Below are positions 1-8,282 of a stretch of 43,534 nt of DNA, piece by piece (within the stretch, counting starts at the first letter, position 1; the number at the start of each line of letters is the position of its first letter). The position numbers and the translations under genes were made by a program. A model generated the notes under the pieces. That model made no database searches. It was not told where the DNA came from and worked only from the letters and a program-made list of their open reading frames with translations. Source of the DNA: Lachnospiraceae bacterium UBA1748 (GTDB taxonomy: Bacteria; Bacillota; Clostridia; Lachnospirales; Lachnospiraceae); NCBI GenBank assembly GCA_002314855.1, contig DCHQ01000006.1, positions 1-43,534 on the forward strand, given 5' to 3'.

Positions 1-167
1 GCTTCAAAATCACCCTTCTTCTTAAAAAAAATAGTTACAACCATGCCTATAAGTATTGAAATTACTGCCCCACCAATGATAGGGAATTTTTTCCCTAAAA
101 TCCATGAAGGAATCGCAATTATTAAACAAAGTAAAATACCTTTAAAATTCTTCTTTATAAATGACAT
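1..167 (-). CDS. YeiH-family putative transporter, N-terminal part only
   Basis: This is the first 55 codons of a gene cut by the left edge. The start is an ATG at 167 with an AGGAG element about 11 bases upstream. The peptide has a short basic N-terminus, one hydrophobic segment, then GKKFPIIGGAVISILIGM, which resembles the opening of YeiH/Cons_hypoth698 proteins (often called putative sulfate exporters, about 330 residues, around ten membrane segments). It then ends in a Lys run and is cut. The function of the family is poorly established. The call rests on one motif, so it is moderate. No terminator separates it from the EamA gene upstream on the same strand, but the 69-base gap is extremely A/T-rich and could hold its own promoter. 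Confidence 0.6.
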   Translation of the reverse strand, partial: MSFIKKNFKGILLCLIIAIPSWILGKKFPIIGGAVISILIGMVVTIFFKKKGDFE

Positions 168-236
168 TTTAAACCACACTCCTAAAATTAATAATTATAT
201 ATAATAAATATAAAAATATACATATACTTACTAAAC

Positions 237-1184
237 TTATATTGTATCATTGCTCTTGTGAATAAGTTTGTCTTTCATGTAAACAATACATATACCAATA
301 CAAACTAATGTTAGTGCTATAATACTTCTTATATTAATTATATCACCTTCATTTAATATGATAGCAGATAAAATAACACCAAATACAGGATTTAAAAAGC
401 CCATTACAGCAACTTTTGATATCGGATTATATGTTAATAATATTGCCCATAGAGAATATGCCATTGCGGATATAAAAGCCAAATAAACTAATAATACAAT
501 TCCTTGTGTGGTAAATACAGTTAATTTTCCACCCAACAATAATCCAATAAGTGTCATAATAATTCCACCAAACAAAAACTGATATCCACTCATCATGACA
601 GTATCTTCTTCAGTAGAATATCTTTTAAGCAGAACGGATGATACTGCATATGCAAATGTCGACATAAACACACACATATCCCCAATATTCAAATCAAATG
701 TCAGACCTTTTAAGTTAATAATGACTACTCCAATAAACCCAATAAGACTACCTATAAGCTTTTTAGATGTTAGTTTTTCCTGCTTAAATATTAGACTGGC
801 CACAAATATAGCTATAAAAACGTTGGACGCTTCAATAATTGAGCCTTTTACACCATTGGTATGAGCAAGACCAATATAAAATAATATGTATTGTAGAATA
901 GTTTGAAAACAACTGAGCAATGAAATACGCCCAAAAGTTTTCATACTTCGTGGAACAAGAAACCTACGCTTAACAAAACTCATAAATATAATTACAAGTA
1001 AACCAGCAAGTGTAAACCTAAGACCTGCAAAGAATATCTGAGATGCTGTATCATCAGACGAAATACTAAAGAATTTGTATCCTAACTTTATACAAGGGAA
1101 AGCACTTCCCCATAATAAATCGCAGATGGTTGCCAAAAGAACAACCACTGCGAATTTTTGCATAAATATTGTTTTATCTTTCAT
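237..1184 (-). CDS. EamA/DMT-family transporter
   Basis: A 315-residue integral membrane protein of the drug/metabolite transporter superfamily, predicted to export a small metabolite or amino acid; the substrate cannot be read from the sequence. It has about ten hydrophobic segments arranged as two EamA halves. The first carries LLWGSAFPCIKLGY near residue 23 and the second begins around residue 170. The N-terminal WGSAFP and the mid-protein LIGFIGVVIINL are typical of the family, and the length is normal. Its ATG overlaps the stop of the upstream AI-2E-family gene by one base, so the two are translationally coupled. No intrinsic terminator is visible after it. Confidence 0.9.
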   Translation of the reverse strand: MKDKTIFMQKFAVVVLLATICDLLWGSAFPCIKLGYKFFSISSDDTASQIFFAGLRFTLAGLLVIIFMSFVKRRFLVPRSMKTFGRISLLSCFQTILQYILFYIGLAHTNGVKGSIIEASNVFIAIFVASLIFKQEKLTSKKLIGSLIGFIGVVIINLKGLTFDLNIGDMCVFMSTFAYAVSSVLLKRYSTEEDTVMMSGYQFLFGGIIMTLIGLLLGGKLTVFTTQGIVLLVYLAFISAMAYSLWAILLTYNPISKVAVMGFLNPVFGVILSAIILNEGDIINIRSIIALTLVCIGICIVYMKDKLIHKSNDTI

Positions 1185-2551
1185 TACTGTTCTTCTTTGC
1201 TTTTATCATCTGGATTTGCATCAGCAATATCGGCATTATTAACTTCATCATCATCTTTTTTAAACTTACTGCTTATGAAGGTTAAAATAGATGATTCTCT
1301 AAGACTAGCCAGTTCCTTAACCTCTTCCTTAGGAATTTTGATAAAATGATGATCATCATCAATATAATTAACAGTAATATACTTTTCAGTATTTGTTGAT
1401 AAATTCTTCTCTTTAAGTCTAGCGTTAACATATGACTTGATTCCGCTATATATAACTGCGAATAAAGGTACGCCTACAAGCCAACCAACCACGCCAAGCC
1501 AACCACCAAATATAGTGATTGCGAATATTACCCAAAATCCTGAAAGCCCAGTGCTTGAGCCTAAAATCTTTGGACCAAGGATATTACCATCAAACTGCTG
1601 TAATACAATTATCATAATGATAAAATACAGAGCCTGCTTTGGAGATACCATAAATAAAAGAATTGCACTAGGGATTGCTCCAATGAATGGTCCAAATAAT
1701 GGGATCATATTAGTAATACCAATAATTACACTGATAAGAAGTGTATATGGCAAACCAATAATCTGCATAACAATAAAACAAATAAGACCTATTATTATCG
1801 AGTCGCAAAGCTTACCCACAATAAAATTCTGGAAGGTTTTACTTGTAAAACGCATATTATGAATAAACCCATTAGCAGTACTACGCTTCATAATAGCGTA
1901 TGTAAGCTTTTTCCATTGACCCGAGAATTTTTCCTTATTATACATAGCATAAAACGCAATAATCAGTCCAATAAAGAAATTAATTACAGCTTTAACTGCT
2001 CCTATGATACCTGAAGTCAATGATACAACTCCATCTGAAACTCTCGGTAACAGAGTCTCTGTAATAAATTCATCAACCTTCTTAGTTATTTCAGAAATAT
2101 TCTGCTGGTATAAATCGTTAAGTTCAGGATACTTCTCTACTGTTTTTTCAAAGAATTCTGTAACATTCTTTTCGTAAGTAGTGTAGTTCTCCTGAATATT
2201 TTTAATATTAGTAGAAAGTTCAGGAATTATACTATAAATAAAACCATATAAAAGAAGAAGGAATGCAATAATTACAGAAATACACAAAAGACCTCTTATT
2301 CTTTTCTGACCTTTTTCTTTGAATCTACTAACCTTGAATATCTTAGTTTCAAAATAATTAATTATAGGTGAGAATAAATATGCCATTACAAGACCATCAA
2401 CAAATGGCATTAATATTCTTAATAAATCTTTAAATAATCCGGTTACCTTTTCAAAATGAAAAAGGAAATAATAAAATAATATAGAACCAATGATTACCAT
2501 AAATGTAATCATCCCTATCTGTATATATTTTTTCTCTATATTTATCTTCAT
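1184..2551 (-). CDS. AI-2E/PerM-family membrane permease
   Basis: A 455-residue protein of the AI-2E transporter (PerM/YdiK/YtvI) family. Members have been linked to autoinducer-2 export, Na+/H+ exchange and other transport, so the substrate is open. It has hydrophobic segments at roughly residues 15-35, 45-65, 90-115 and then a block at 190-375. Family motifs visible are ITNMIPLFGPFIGAIPSA and QQFDGNILGPKILG. The hydrophilic stretch around residues 120-180 is the usual loop. The last 75 residues are a charged cytoplasmic tail ending in an acidic run. The ATG at 2551 is preceded by AAGGGG at a good distance. It is the first gene of a two-gene unit with the EamA transporter. Confidence 0.9.
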   Translation of the reverse strand: MKINIEKKYIQIGMITFMVIIGSILFYYFLFHFEKVTGLFKDLLRILMPFVDGLVMAYLFSPIINYFETKIFKVSRFKEKGQKRIRGLLCISVIIAFLLLLYGFIYSIIPELSTNIKNIQENYTTYEKNVTEFFEKTVEKYPELNDLYQQNISEITKKVDEFITETLLPRVSDGVVSLTSGIIGAVKAVINFFIGLIIAFYAMYNKEKFSGQWKKLTYAIMKRSTANGFIHNMRFTSKTFQNFIVGKLCDSIIIGLICFIVMQIIGLPYTLLISVIIGITNMIPLFGPFIGAIPSAILLFMVSPKQALYFIIMIIVLQQFDGNILGPKILGSSTGLSGFWVIFAITIFGGWLGVVGWLVGVPLFAVIYSGIKSYVNARLKEKNLSTNTEKYITVNYIDDDHHFIKIPKEEVKELASLRESSILTFISSKFKKDDDEVNNADIADANPDDKSKEEQ

Positions 2552-2641
2552 GGTTATCCCCTTAATGTGTTCATATATAAATATATTTTATCACAATTTA
2601 TATTGTATTTTTATTTAATAATCAAAATAAAACTATATTTC

Positions 2642-3706
2642 TTAGTCTTTACGCATTTTGACCATATTTCTTGCTGCTCTTTTAAGATCATCATCCATAT
2701 CAGCATAATGCTTTCTGGTTGTATTAACATCCTTATGCCCCAGAACACTTGCTACCAGGTATATATCTCCACTTTCTTTATATAAATTGGTACCATAAGT
2801 ACTTCTAAGCTTATGTGGAGTAATTTTCTTAAGTGTAGTCACCTGACTGGCGTATTTCTTCACAAGATACTCAACTGCTCTAACGCTAATTCTTTTATCC
2901 TGCATTGATAAAAACAAGGCATCCTCATGACCGGTAACAGCTATTACTTTCTTTCGCTGTTCTATATAATCTCTAAGAGCATCCTCTACTTCATCACCAA
3001 AATATACAATGGCCTCATTACCACCTTTTCGAACTACTCTCACTGCACAGTTATCAAAATCAACGTCTTTTATATTAAGACCAACGCATTCAGAAACTCG
3101 AATACCAGTACCAAGAAGCAATGTTAATATGGCCAGATCACGTGTTTTAGTTTTATTATGAAACTTCTGCTGATGTTTTGATTCCTGATCCGAACCTGAT
3201 TCTACAATATCAAGAAGATTTGCAACCTCATTGGGTTCAAGGCGAATAATACTTTTTTCATGAAGTTTAGGAGAATGCACTATGGATGCAGGATTATTTT
3301 TAATTAGTTCCCCTTCATAAAAGTAATTGTATAAGCCTTTTAATGCACTAAGTTTCCTGGCTTTGCCTCTTTCATCATTGGTGTGCACAGTACCGTCATC
3401 TGCTTTATATAGAGACAAATATTCCATATAATTTTCTATATCAAGCTTAGTAACCTTATCAAGATCAGACAGTTCTATCTCACGAATCTTATCACTATTA
3501 TTTTTCAAAACATAATTGAGCAAATAATTAAAAAATATTTGCAAATCATAAGCATAAGCAATACAAGTTCTAGAACCAACTTTATCTTTTATACCTCTAA
3601 AAAAGAGCGTACAAAAGGCAGGCAACTCTGCCTGCATAGCTCGTAGTTTCTCTATATTTTTAATTTTAATCTGTTCATGATAATCAGAATCTAATATACC
3701 AGCCAT
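2642..3706 (-). CDS. Tyrosine recombinase, XerS-like
   Basis: A 354-residue site-specific tyrosine recombinase. The catalytic set is complete: R203 (in GTGIRVSE), K227 (RKGG), H298 and R301 (PHKLRS), H324 (GHKDVNTT) and the nucleophile Y334 (RKHY). An N-terminal SAM-like DNA-binding domain occupies about residues 25-150. The length of about 355, the long N-terminal domain and the KTRDLAILTLLLGTGIR context resemble streptococcal XerS, which works alone on a single dif site to resolve chromosome dimers, more than the roughly 300-residue XerC/XerD. There is no phage or integron gene nearby, which argues for a housekeeping enzyme. It has its own promoter at 3745-3773 and is separated from lexA by a terminator. 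A domesticated integrase is the alternative. Confidence 0.82.
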   Translation of the reverse strand: MAGILDSDYHEQIKIKNIEKLRAMQAELPAFCTLFFRGIKDKVGSRTCIAYAYDLQIFFNYLLNYVLKNNSDKIREIELSDLDKVTKLDIENYMEYLSLYKADDGTVHTNDERGKARKLSALKGLYNYFYEGELIKNNPASIVHSPKLHEKSIIRLEPNEVANLLDIVESGSDQESKHQQKFHNKTKTRDLAILTLLLGTGIRVSECVGLNIKDVDFDNCAVRVVRKGGNEAIVYFGDEVEDALRDYIEQRKKVIAVTGHEDALFLSMQDKRISVRAVEYLVKKYASQVTTLKKITPHKLRSTYGTNLYKESGDIYLVASVLGHKDVNTTRKHYADMDDDLKRAARNMVKMRKD

Positions 3707-3744
3707 ATCGACCTCTATATTTAACGAATAGTTTACATAAAAAT

Positions 3745-3773
3745 ATTATAGTAACTAATTATGTTTATTTCAA
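3745..3773 (-). promoter_or_regulatory. SigA-type promoter of the recombinase gene
   Basis: On the minus strand TTGAAA (3768-3773) and TATAAT (3745-3750) are separated by exactly 17 bases. It lies about 40 bases upstream of the recombinase ATG and after the lexA terminator, so the recombinase is probably transcribed on its own. Confidence 0.75.
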
Positions 3774-3800
3774 TAATTATAGCTATATGAAGACAAAAAA

Positions 3801-3833
3801 ATAGACTGAAATCCAAAACGAATCTCAGTCTAT
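3801..3833 (-). terminator. Intrinsic terminator of lexA
   Basis: A twelve-position stem (ATAGACTGA arm, one mismatch) closes a short A/C-rich loop, and in the minus direction it is followed by a run of seven T. It begins about 10 bases after the lexA stop. Confidence 0.85.
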
Positions 3834-3843
3834 ATAAATTCAA

Positions 3844-4467
3844 TTAATACTGCCTACAAAGTCTAAACACACCAAAGACCTTACCTAATATCTGGCAATC
3901 TTCAACGATTATTGGCTCCATGGTATCATTCTCTGGCTGAAGTCTGATATGACCATTTTCCTTGTAAAAAGTTTTAACAGTAGCATTATCATCAACTAAA
4001 GCCACAACAATATCTCCATTTTTAGCAACATTGCAACTCTCAACGAAAATATTATCACCATTAAATATACCAACATTAATCATTGAATCGCCTCTAACTT
4101 TAAGAACAAAAGTCTCATTATTAGGTACATATTCAACTGGTAATGGAAAATATCCATCAATGTTCTGCTCGGCAAATAAAGGCTCACCAGCTGCTACATT
4201 ACCAACAATAGGTATGCTAGTCATCTCCTGACGAACCATCTGAAATGAATCATCAATAATCTCAATAGCTCTATTCTTGGCTGGATCTCTTTTAATATAT
4301 CCACGCTTCTCAAGTGTTTCCAAATGAGCATGAACAGATGAAGTAGACTTCAGATTAACAGCACTACATATATCACGAACAGAAGGTGGATACCCTTTTG
4401 TTAATATAGTAGACTTCATAAAATCTAAAATTTCCTGTTGTTTTGCAGTAATTGTTCCTTTTTCCAT
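3844..4467 (-). CDS. lexA: LexA SOS repressor
   Basis: A 207-residue SOS repressor that binds operators as a dimer and self-cleaves when RecA filaments form. The N-terminal winged helix (residues 1-70) has the family pattern SVRDICSAVNLKSTSSVHAHL. The cleavage site is A93-G94 in VAAGEP, and the Ser/Lys dyad is S128 (VRGDSM) and K165 (TVKTF). The frame is open 18 codons further upstream, but the ATG at 4467 gives the canonical MEKGTITAKQQEIL start and has AAAGGA at a proper distance. The divergent region carries a promoter for lexA at 4555-4583 and three LexA-box-like sites, consistent with autoregulation. Confidence 0.97.
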   Translation of the reverse strand: MEKGTITAKQQEILDFMKSTILTKGYPPSVRDICSAVNLKSTSSVHAHLETLEKRGYIKRDPAKNRAIEIIDDSFQMVRQEMTSIPIVGNVAAGEPLFAEQNIDGYFPLPVEYVPNNETFVLKVRGDSMINVGIFNGDNIFVESCNVAKNGDIVVALVDDNATVKTFYKENGHIRLQPENDTMEPIIVEDCQILGKVFGVFRLCRQY

Positions 4468-4554
4468 AACATACATCCTTTCTTCAACTAAAGCTACACA
4501 AACTAAAATAGTTTTTGTCAATTATGGAATGCTATTATTGCTTTGTTTAAATTC

Positions 4555-4583
4555 ATCATAACACAACTATTTTTATAAAGCAA
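4555..4583 (-). promoter_or_regulatory. Probable lexA promoter
   Basis: On the minus strand TTGCTT (4578-4583) and TATGAT (4555-4560) are 17 bases apart. Transcription would start near 4548, about 80 bases before the lexA ATG. A LexA-box-like site lies 11 bases upstream of the -35. Confidence 0.6.
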
Positions 4584-4593
4584 ACAAATTTTC

Positions 4594-4607
4594 GGAAAAT
4601 ATGTTCG
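4594..4607. promoter_or_regulatory. LexA box 1 (weaker match)
   Basis: GGAAAATATGTTCG agrees with the Gram-positive SOS consensus CGAACRNRYGTTYG at 12 of 14 positions. The right half is perfect and the left half degenerate. It lies just upstream of the predicted lexA -35 and upstream of the LysM promoter. Confidence 0.55.
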
Positions 4608-4615
4608 ATTATGTG

Positions 4616-4644
4616 TTGACAATCGAACGAATGTGCGGTAACAT
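4616..4644 (+). promoter_or_regulatory. Promoter of the LysM (YneA-like) gene
   Basis: TTGACA (4616-4621) and TAACAT (4639-4644) are separated by 17 bases. LexA box 2 fills the spacer and box 3 lies at about the expected transcription start (near 4651), so LexA binding should block RNA polymerase directly. Confidence 0.8.
4624..4637. promoter_or_regulatory. LexA box 2
   Basis: CGAACGAATGTGCG matches CGAACRNRYGTTYG at 13 of 14 positions. It sits between the -35 and -10 of the LysM gene promoter. Confidence 0.85.
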
Positions 4645-4651
4645 AACAATC

Positions 4652-4665
4652 AGAACAGATGTTCT
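4652..4665. promoter_or_regulatory. LexA box 3
   Basis: AGAACAGATGTTCT has the perfect GAAC-N4-GTTC core with symmetrical flanks. It lies at the predicted start point of the LysM transcript. Confidence 0.85.
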
Positions 4666-4713
4666 TGTTCTAATAATATAATGTGAATTCAATTTATTAA
4701 TGAGGTATTTAAC

Positions 4714-5205
4714 ATGTTACAAATGATGGATCTTACAATTAACAATAATCGTTATGAAAGCTTTGTAGAATACAGATCACGTATTCAGACTACTAATACA
4801 AATTCAAGAAGAAGGACTATGATTAGTAGTAATAAGACATTAAACAAAAAGAATAAATCAAATTCATCTAGTTTACGTAAATCTATAAGTTCTAAGATCA
4901 TGGGTGCAATTGTTACTATGATTCTTATTGTGTCTCTCTCCCTTTTATTCGGTTCCAAGGTTAATGCTGATAATGAAGTTCACTATTATAAGTATTATCA
5001 GTCATATACAGTACAAAATGGTGATACATTATGGAAAATAGCTGGTAAATTCGCTCATGATGAAACAAGAAAAACCTATATGAAAGAAGTTGCAGAGCTT
5101 AACAATATGGGTGGAACTTATATTGTTGCTGGTCAGAAACTTGTTATTCCATATTATTCAACAGAGTTCAATGCAGGTCAGGCAGTAGCCTATACAAATT
5201 ATTAA
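4714..5205 (+). CDS. Membrane-anchored LysM protein, YneA-like SOS division inhibitor candidate
   Basis: A 163-residue protein. Residues 1-60 are a polar, Asn/Ser/Arg/Lys-rich cytoplasmic tail, 62-80 are one membrane span, and 97-147 form a LysM domain (YTVQNGDTLWKIA to GQKLVIP) that would bind peptidoglycan outside the membrane. The ATG follows GAGG at 8 bases. In B. subtilis, yneA lies divergent from lexA, is LexA-repressed, and encodes a membrane LysM protein of about 105 residues that delays division during SOS. Location, LexA sites and architecture agree here, so the same role is inferred. Odd point: the cytoplasmic tail is much longer than in YneA. A general cell-wall LysM protein is the alternative, but the operators make that less likely. 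Confidence 0.8.
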   Translation: MLQMMDLTINNNRYESFVEYRSRIQTTNTNSRRRTMISSNKTLNKKNKSNSSSLRKSISSKIMGAIVTMILIVSLSLLFGSKVNADNEVHYYKYYQSYTVQNGDTLWKIAGKFAHDETRKTYMKEVAELNNMGGTYIVAGQKLVIPYYSTEFNAGQAVAYTNY

Positions 5206-5252
5206 TTCCATCTCACAAATCTATAATAAATACCTGCATTACTAATAAAATG

Positions 5253-5282
5253 CCCCGTGGACCATATATATGATCTACGGGG
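5253..5282. terminator. Bidirectional terminator between LysM gene and yqeK
   Basis: A 13-pair stem (CCCCGT arm against ACGGGG, two G-T pairs) closes a 4-base loop. T-rich sequence follows on both strands, with the better T-run in the yqeK direction. The hairpin contains the yqeK stop codon (5275-5277). Confidence 0.85.
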
Positions 5283-5844
5283 TATAATATTTTAAAGCCT
5301 CAACGCTCATTGCATTGATATTCATTTCTTTATTTTTGAGGTGCTGAATAGTATTCTCTAAGATTAGCTTCATGCATAAATCAAGATCATCAAAAGCAAC
5401 CTTTCTAATCTCATCCAGTCCTAACAGTTTTTTTCTATTAGGTTCCATATAATCAGCTATGAATACTATTTTTTCTAAAACAGACATGTCTGGCTTACCA
5501 GTTGTATGCCACTTGATAGCCTCGAGAATCTCTTCATCTTCTACGCCGTATTTATTTTTGGCATAAGCAGCACCTAAAGGAGCATGAATAAGTGATGGAG
5601 TTTTTTTCTCACTATCAGTTAATTCTAGCTTATATTTTTTACATAGTGCTAAAGATTTATCTTCCGAAAGACACTTTGCACAATCATGAAGTAAACCTGC
5701 AACATATGCCTTCTCACAATCAACACCGTGTTTTAATGCCAGGCAAAATGCTGTAGATGCTACGCCTAAAGTATGCTCGTATCTCCTAGGATTAAGCTCT
5801 TTTAATAGTCGCATCTTCATTTCTGTTATATCATAACAATCCAC
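5275..5844 (-). CDS. yqeK: YqeK, HD-domain Ap4A hydrolase
   Basis: A 189-residue HD-superfamily enzyme that hydrolyses diadenosine tetraphosphate symmetrically to two ADP, and so limits stress alarmone levels. Metal-binding motifs are present: H24 in RYEHTLGV, HD in AGLLHDCAK (about residues 53-54), a later conserved His in SLIHAPLGA, and IKWHTTG and IADYMEP near the C-terminus. Length fits the family. It lies 16 bases after nadD, the usual neighbour in Firmicutes, and ends the obg-yhbY-nadD-yqeK run at the 5253-5282 terminator. The rsfS gene, which often follows yqeK in Firmicutes, is not here. Confidence 0.93.
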   Translation of the reverse strand: MDCYDITEMKMRLLKELNPRRYEHTLGVASTAFCLALKHGVDCEKAYVAGLLHDCAKCLSEDKSLALCKKYKLELTDSEKKTPSLIHAPLGAAYAKNKYGVEDEEILEAIKWHTTGKPDMSVLEKIVFIADYMEPNRKKLLGLDEIRKVAFDDLDLCMKLILENTIQHLKNKEMNINAMSVEALKYYTP

Positions 5845-5860
5845 GTATAATTCTCCTGTT

Positions 5861-6544
5861 TTAAATAATATATAGATTATTATCCTTAATATATTCTAAT
5901 ACTCTTGGAGTCAGATATTGACTTACAGCTCCATAATCGCGGCAAGAAGCGTATTTTCTTATCTTGGTAGAAGAAATATCCTCATCATAATCAAATACTT
6001 CTATCCTTGCCTTATATTCACTTTTAAGATAATCTACAACTTCGTTAATATCACGAACATCGCTTTTATCAATGTTAGTCTCAGGCTTATTTCGTCTTGC
6101 GACTAATATATCTGCAACACGAAATACTTCTTCAGAACACTTCCACTTATCTATATATCTAAGTGAATCCTCTCCAATTAGATAATAGATATCTGTATCC
6201 GTATATTCTTTCTCATAATACTGCAAAGTCTTATAAGTATATGAAGGCTCAGTACTTCTAGCTTCATAATATGATACTTCAAATAAATCAGGATTATGCT
6301 CTTTATAGGCATCACTATAATCCTTTATAGCTAGTCTAACCATTTCACATCTTTTCTCTGTATCAGTAACATTACTTTTTAGATATGAATTCCCTGTTGG
6401 TAGAATATATACTTTATTAAATCCATATATATCGGCGGCAATCCTTGCCATATCAATATGTCCTTTATGAATAGGATCAAACGTGCCACCAAACAGACAT
6501 ATTTTATTGTGTTCTTTATCCTGATTTACATTGGTCATAGACAT
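5861..6544 (-). CDS. nadD: Nicotinate-nucleotide adenylyltransferase NadD
   Basis: A 227-residue cytosolic enzyme that joins ATP and nicotinate mononucleotide to deamido-NAD in NAD synthesis. The nucleotidyltransferase motif GGTFDPIHKGH lies at about residues 19-29, and the second motif ISSTKIR is near residue 190. The N-terminal dozen residues before CLFGGTF are longer than in many homologues, so a later start is possible, although the second Met (codon 3) is close. It begins one base after the yhbY stop and is followed by yqeK; all three are probably on one mRNA. Confidence 0.95.
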   Translation of the reverse strand: MSMTNVNQDKEHNKICLFGGTFDPIHKGHIDMARIAADIYGFNKVYILPTGNSYLKSNVTDTEKRCEMVRLAIKDYSDAYKEHNPDLFEVSYYEARSTEPSYTYKTLQYYEKEYTDTDIYYLIGEDSLRYIDKWKCSEEVFRVADILVARRNKPETNIDKSDVRDINEVVDYLKSEYKARIEVFDYDEDISSTKIRKYASCRDYGAVSQYLTPRVLEYIKDNNLYII

Positions 6545-6545
6545 A

Positions 6546-6845
6546 TTATTTTCTAGGTAAAAGAATAACAGGATTATCCTTAAATGGTTTATATAATACT
6601 ATTTTCTTACCAATTATCTGAACAACTGTTGATCCGGTACGATCAGCAAGCATATTAGCCATTTCCTTAGGATCTGCTGTGCAGTTCTTGAGAACAGTAA
6701 TCTTTACTAATTCATGTGTATTAAAAACTTCATTTATTGCATTTGTTATCTCTGGAGTAAGATTAGACTTACCAATCTGAAACAAAGCATCAATATTCAT
6801 TGCAAGACCTTTAAGATGTGATCTCTGCTTACTTGTTAATTCCAT
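6546..6845 (-). CDS. yhbY: YhbY/YqeI CRM-domain RNA-binding protein
   Basis: A 99-residue single CRM-domain protein associated with pre-50S ribosome assembly. It starts with the family signature LTSKQRSHLKGLAMNI and contains FQIGKSNLTPEI, the positively charged loop typical of the fold. Length is standard. It is 32 bases downstream of obg and touches nadD, the common clostridial order. Confidence 0.93.
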   Translation of the reverse strand: MELTSKQRSHLKGLAMNIDALFQIGKSNLTPEITNAINEVFNTHELVKITVLKNCTADPKEMANMLADRTGSTVVQIIGKKIVLYKPFKDNPVILLPRK

Positions 6846-6877
6846 TACAACCTCTTTCTATATTCCAAAAATAAAGC

Positions 6878-8221
6878 TTAATTCTTATAATAATCAAAGG
6901 CAAAACCGTATATTCTTACGGTATCACCATCCTGAATACCAAGATTCTCAAGTTCATCAAGAATACCATTATCACGCATGAAATTCTGGAAGAATACAAA
7001 TCCTTTTTCAGACTCAAGGTTAGTATAACCGAGCATCTTTTCGATTCTAGGACCTTCTACAACATAAACTTCTCTTTCATCATCAAAATATACTTCATAA
7101 GGCTCTTCAATATACTCAAGCTGAATATCTGGATTATATTCCTGTTCAAATATAACGTCTTCTTTATCTGATTTTTGAAGAAGCTCCCATACATAATTGA
7201 TGAGTTCTTTTATTCCCTCTCCTGTAACAGTACTTATAGGGAATATCTTATAACCTAATGGTTCAAGTTCTGATTTAATCCTATCAATAGGTGACTTGAA
7301 TTCCGGATAAATAAATTCTCCATTTTCATCAATATCAATAGGTTCATTGTCTTCGACAATAACATCAATTTTGTTAGCGGCAACAACCATAGGAAGTTCA
7401 AGAACTTCATCCCCATATTTCTTTAATTCGTTATTAATCATATGGAAATCTTCAATAGGATCTCTTCCTTCTACTGAAGCTGCATCAATTACATGTATTA
7501 AAACCTTATTACGCTCAATATGACGAAGGAATTGATGACCAAGCCCAAGACCTTCAGCTGCGCCTTCAATTAAACCAGGAATATCAGCAACCACATAAGA
7601 ACTGCCTTCACCTATTTTAACAACACCCAAATTAGGCTTAATAGTTGTAAAGTGATAGTCAGCTATCTCTGGTTTAGCATTAGATATTCTTGCAAGTAAA
7701 GATGACTTACCTACACTTGGAAAACCTACTAATCCAACATCTGCTATAAGCTTAAGTTCAAGTACTGCTTCCATTTCTTTGGCTGGCTTACCTGGCTGTG
7801 CATACTTAGGTGCCTGCATTGTAGAAGTAGCATAATGCTGATTACCAAGACCACCTCTACCACCAGTAAGTATAGTATACTCAGTGGTGCTTCCTGACAT
7901 ATCCACAATAACTTTACCTGTTTCGGCATCTTTAACAACTGTACCCTGAGGAACCTTTATAATAATATCCTCACCATCCTTGCCTCTACAGTTTCTCTTA
8001 CCACCCTGCTGACCGTCTGTGGCTGAGTATTTACGCTTATGCTTAAAGTCAATAAGTGTATTAAGGCCAAGATCTACCTTTAAGATTACATCTCCGCCTC
8101 TTCCTCCGTCGCCGCCATCTGGACCGCCATCTGGTACATATTTTTCTCTACGAAATGATACATGACCATCGCCACCTTTACCACTTCTTAGTATTATTCT
8201 AGCTCTATCAGCAAACATCAC
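6878..8221 (-). CDS. obgE: Obg/CgtA GTPase
   Basis: A 447-residue GTPase that acts in late 50S assembly and stringent/stress responses. Domains in order are the glycine-rich Obg fold (residues 2-158, SGKGGDGHVSFRREK and repeated GG motifs), the G domain (about 159-345; P-loop GFPSVGKSS, switch II DIPGLIEGA, NKID), and the C-terminal OCT domain (about 360-440), which ends on EYDYYKN-like acidic/aromatic residues. The first of two adjacent ATGs has AAAGG about 9 bases upstream and is taken as the start. A hairpin (8246-8270) separates it from rpmA, so it may be read both by leak-through and by its own promoter. Confidence 0.97.
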   Translation of the reverse strand: MMFADRARIILRSGKGGDGHVSFRREKYVPDGGPDGGDGGRGGDVILKVDLGLNTLIDFKHKRKYSATDGQQGGKRNCRGKDGEDIIIKVPQGTVVKDAETGKVIVDMSGSTTEYTILTGGRGGLGNQHYATSTMQAPKYAQPGKPAKEMEAVLELKLIADVGLVGFPSVGKSSLLARISNAKPEIADYHFTTIKPNLGVVKIGEGSSYVVADIPGLIEGAAEGLGLGHQFLRHIERNKVLIHVIDAASVEGRDPIEDFHMINNELKKYGDEVLELPMVVAANKIDVIVEDNEPIDIDENGEFIYPEFKSPIDRIKSELEPLGYKIFPISTVTGEGIKELINYVWELLQKSDKEDVIFEQEYNPDIQLEYIEEPYEVYFDDEREVYVVEGPRIEKMLGYTNLESEKGFVFFQNFMRDNGILDELENLGIQDGDTVRIYGFAFDYYKN

Positions 8222-8245
8222 TAATTACCTTTATAAAACTAATAA

Positions 8246-8270
8246 GAGCCCCAAACAGTGTTTGAGGCTC
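8246..8270 (-). terminator. Hairpin terminator/attenuator between rpmA and obg
   Basis: An 11-position stem (GAGCC...AAAC with one mismatch) closes a 3-base loop. It is followed on the minus strand by a broken T-rich tract, so termination may be partial. Confidence 0.65.
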
Positions 8271-8282
8271 AAATAAACTATA

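Noticed and set aside
2642..3706. The recombinase as a sign of an integrated element
   Set aside because: No attachment-site repeats, excisionase, phage or conjugation genes are seen on either side; flanks are ordinary housekeeping genes.
4468..4521. LexA extended by 18 residues to 4521
   Set aside because: The extension has no homology to LexA, lies in the leader, and the internal ATG has the ribosome site and canonical length.
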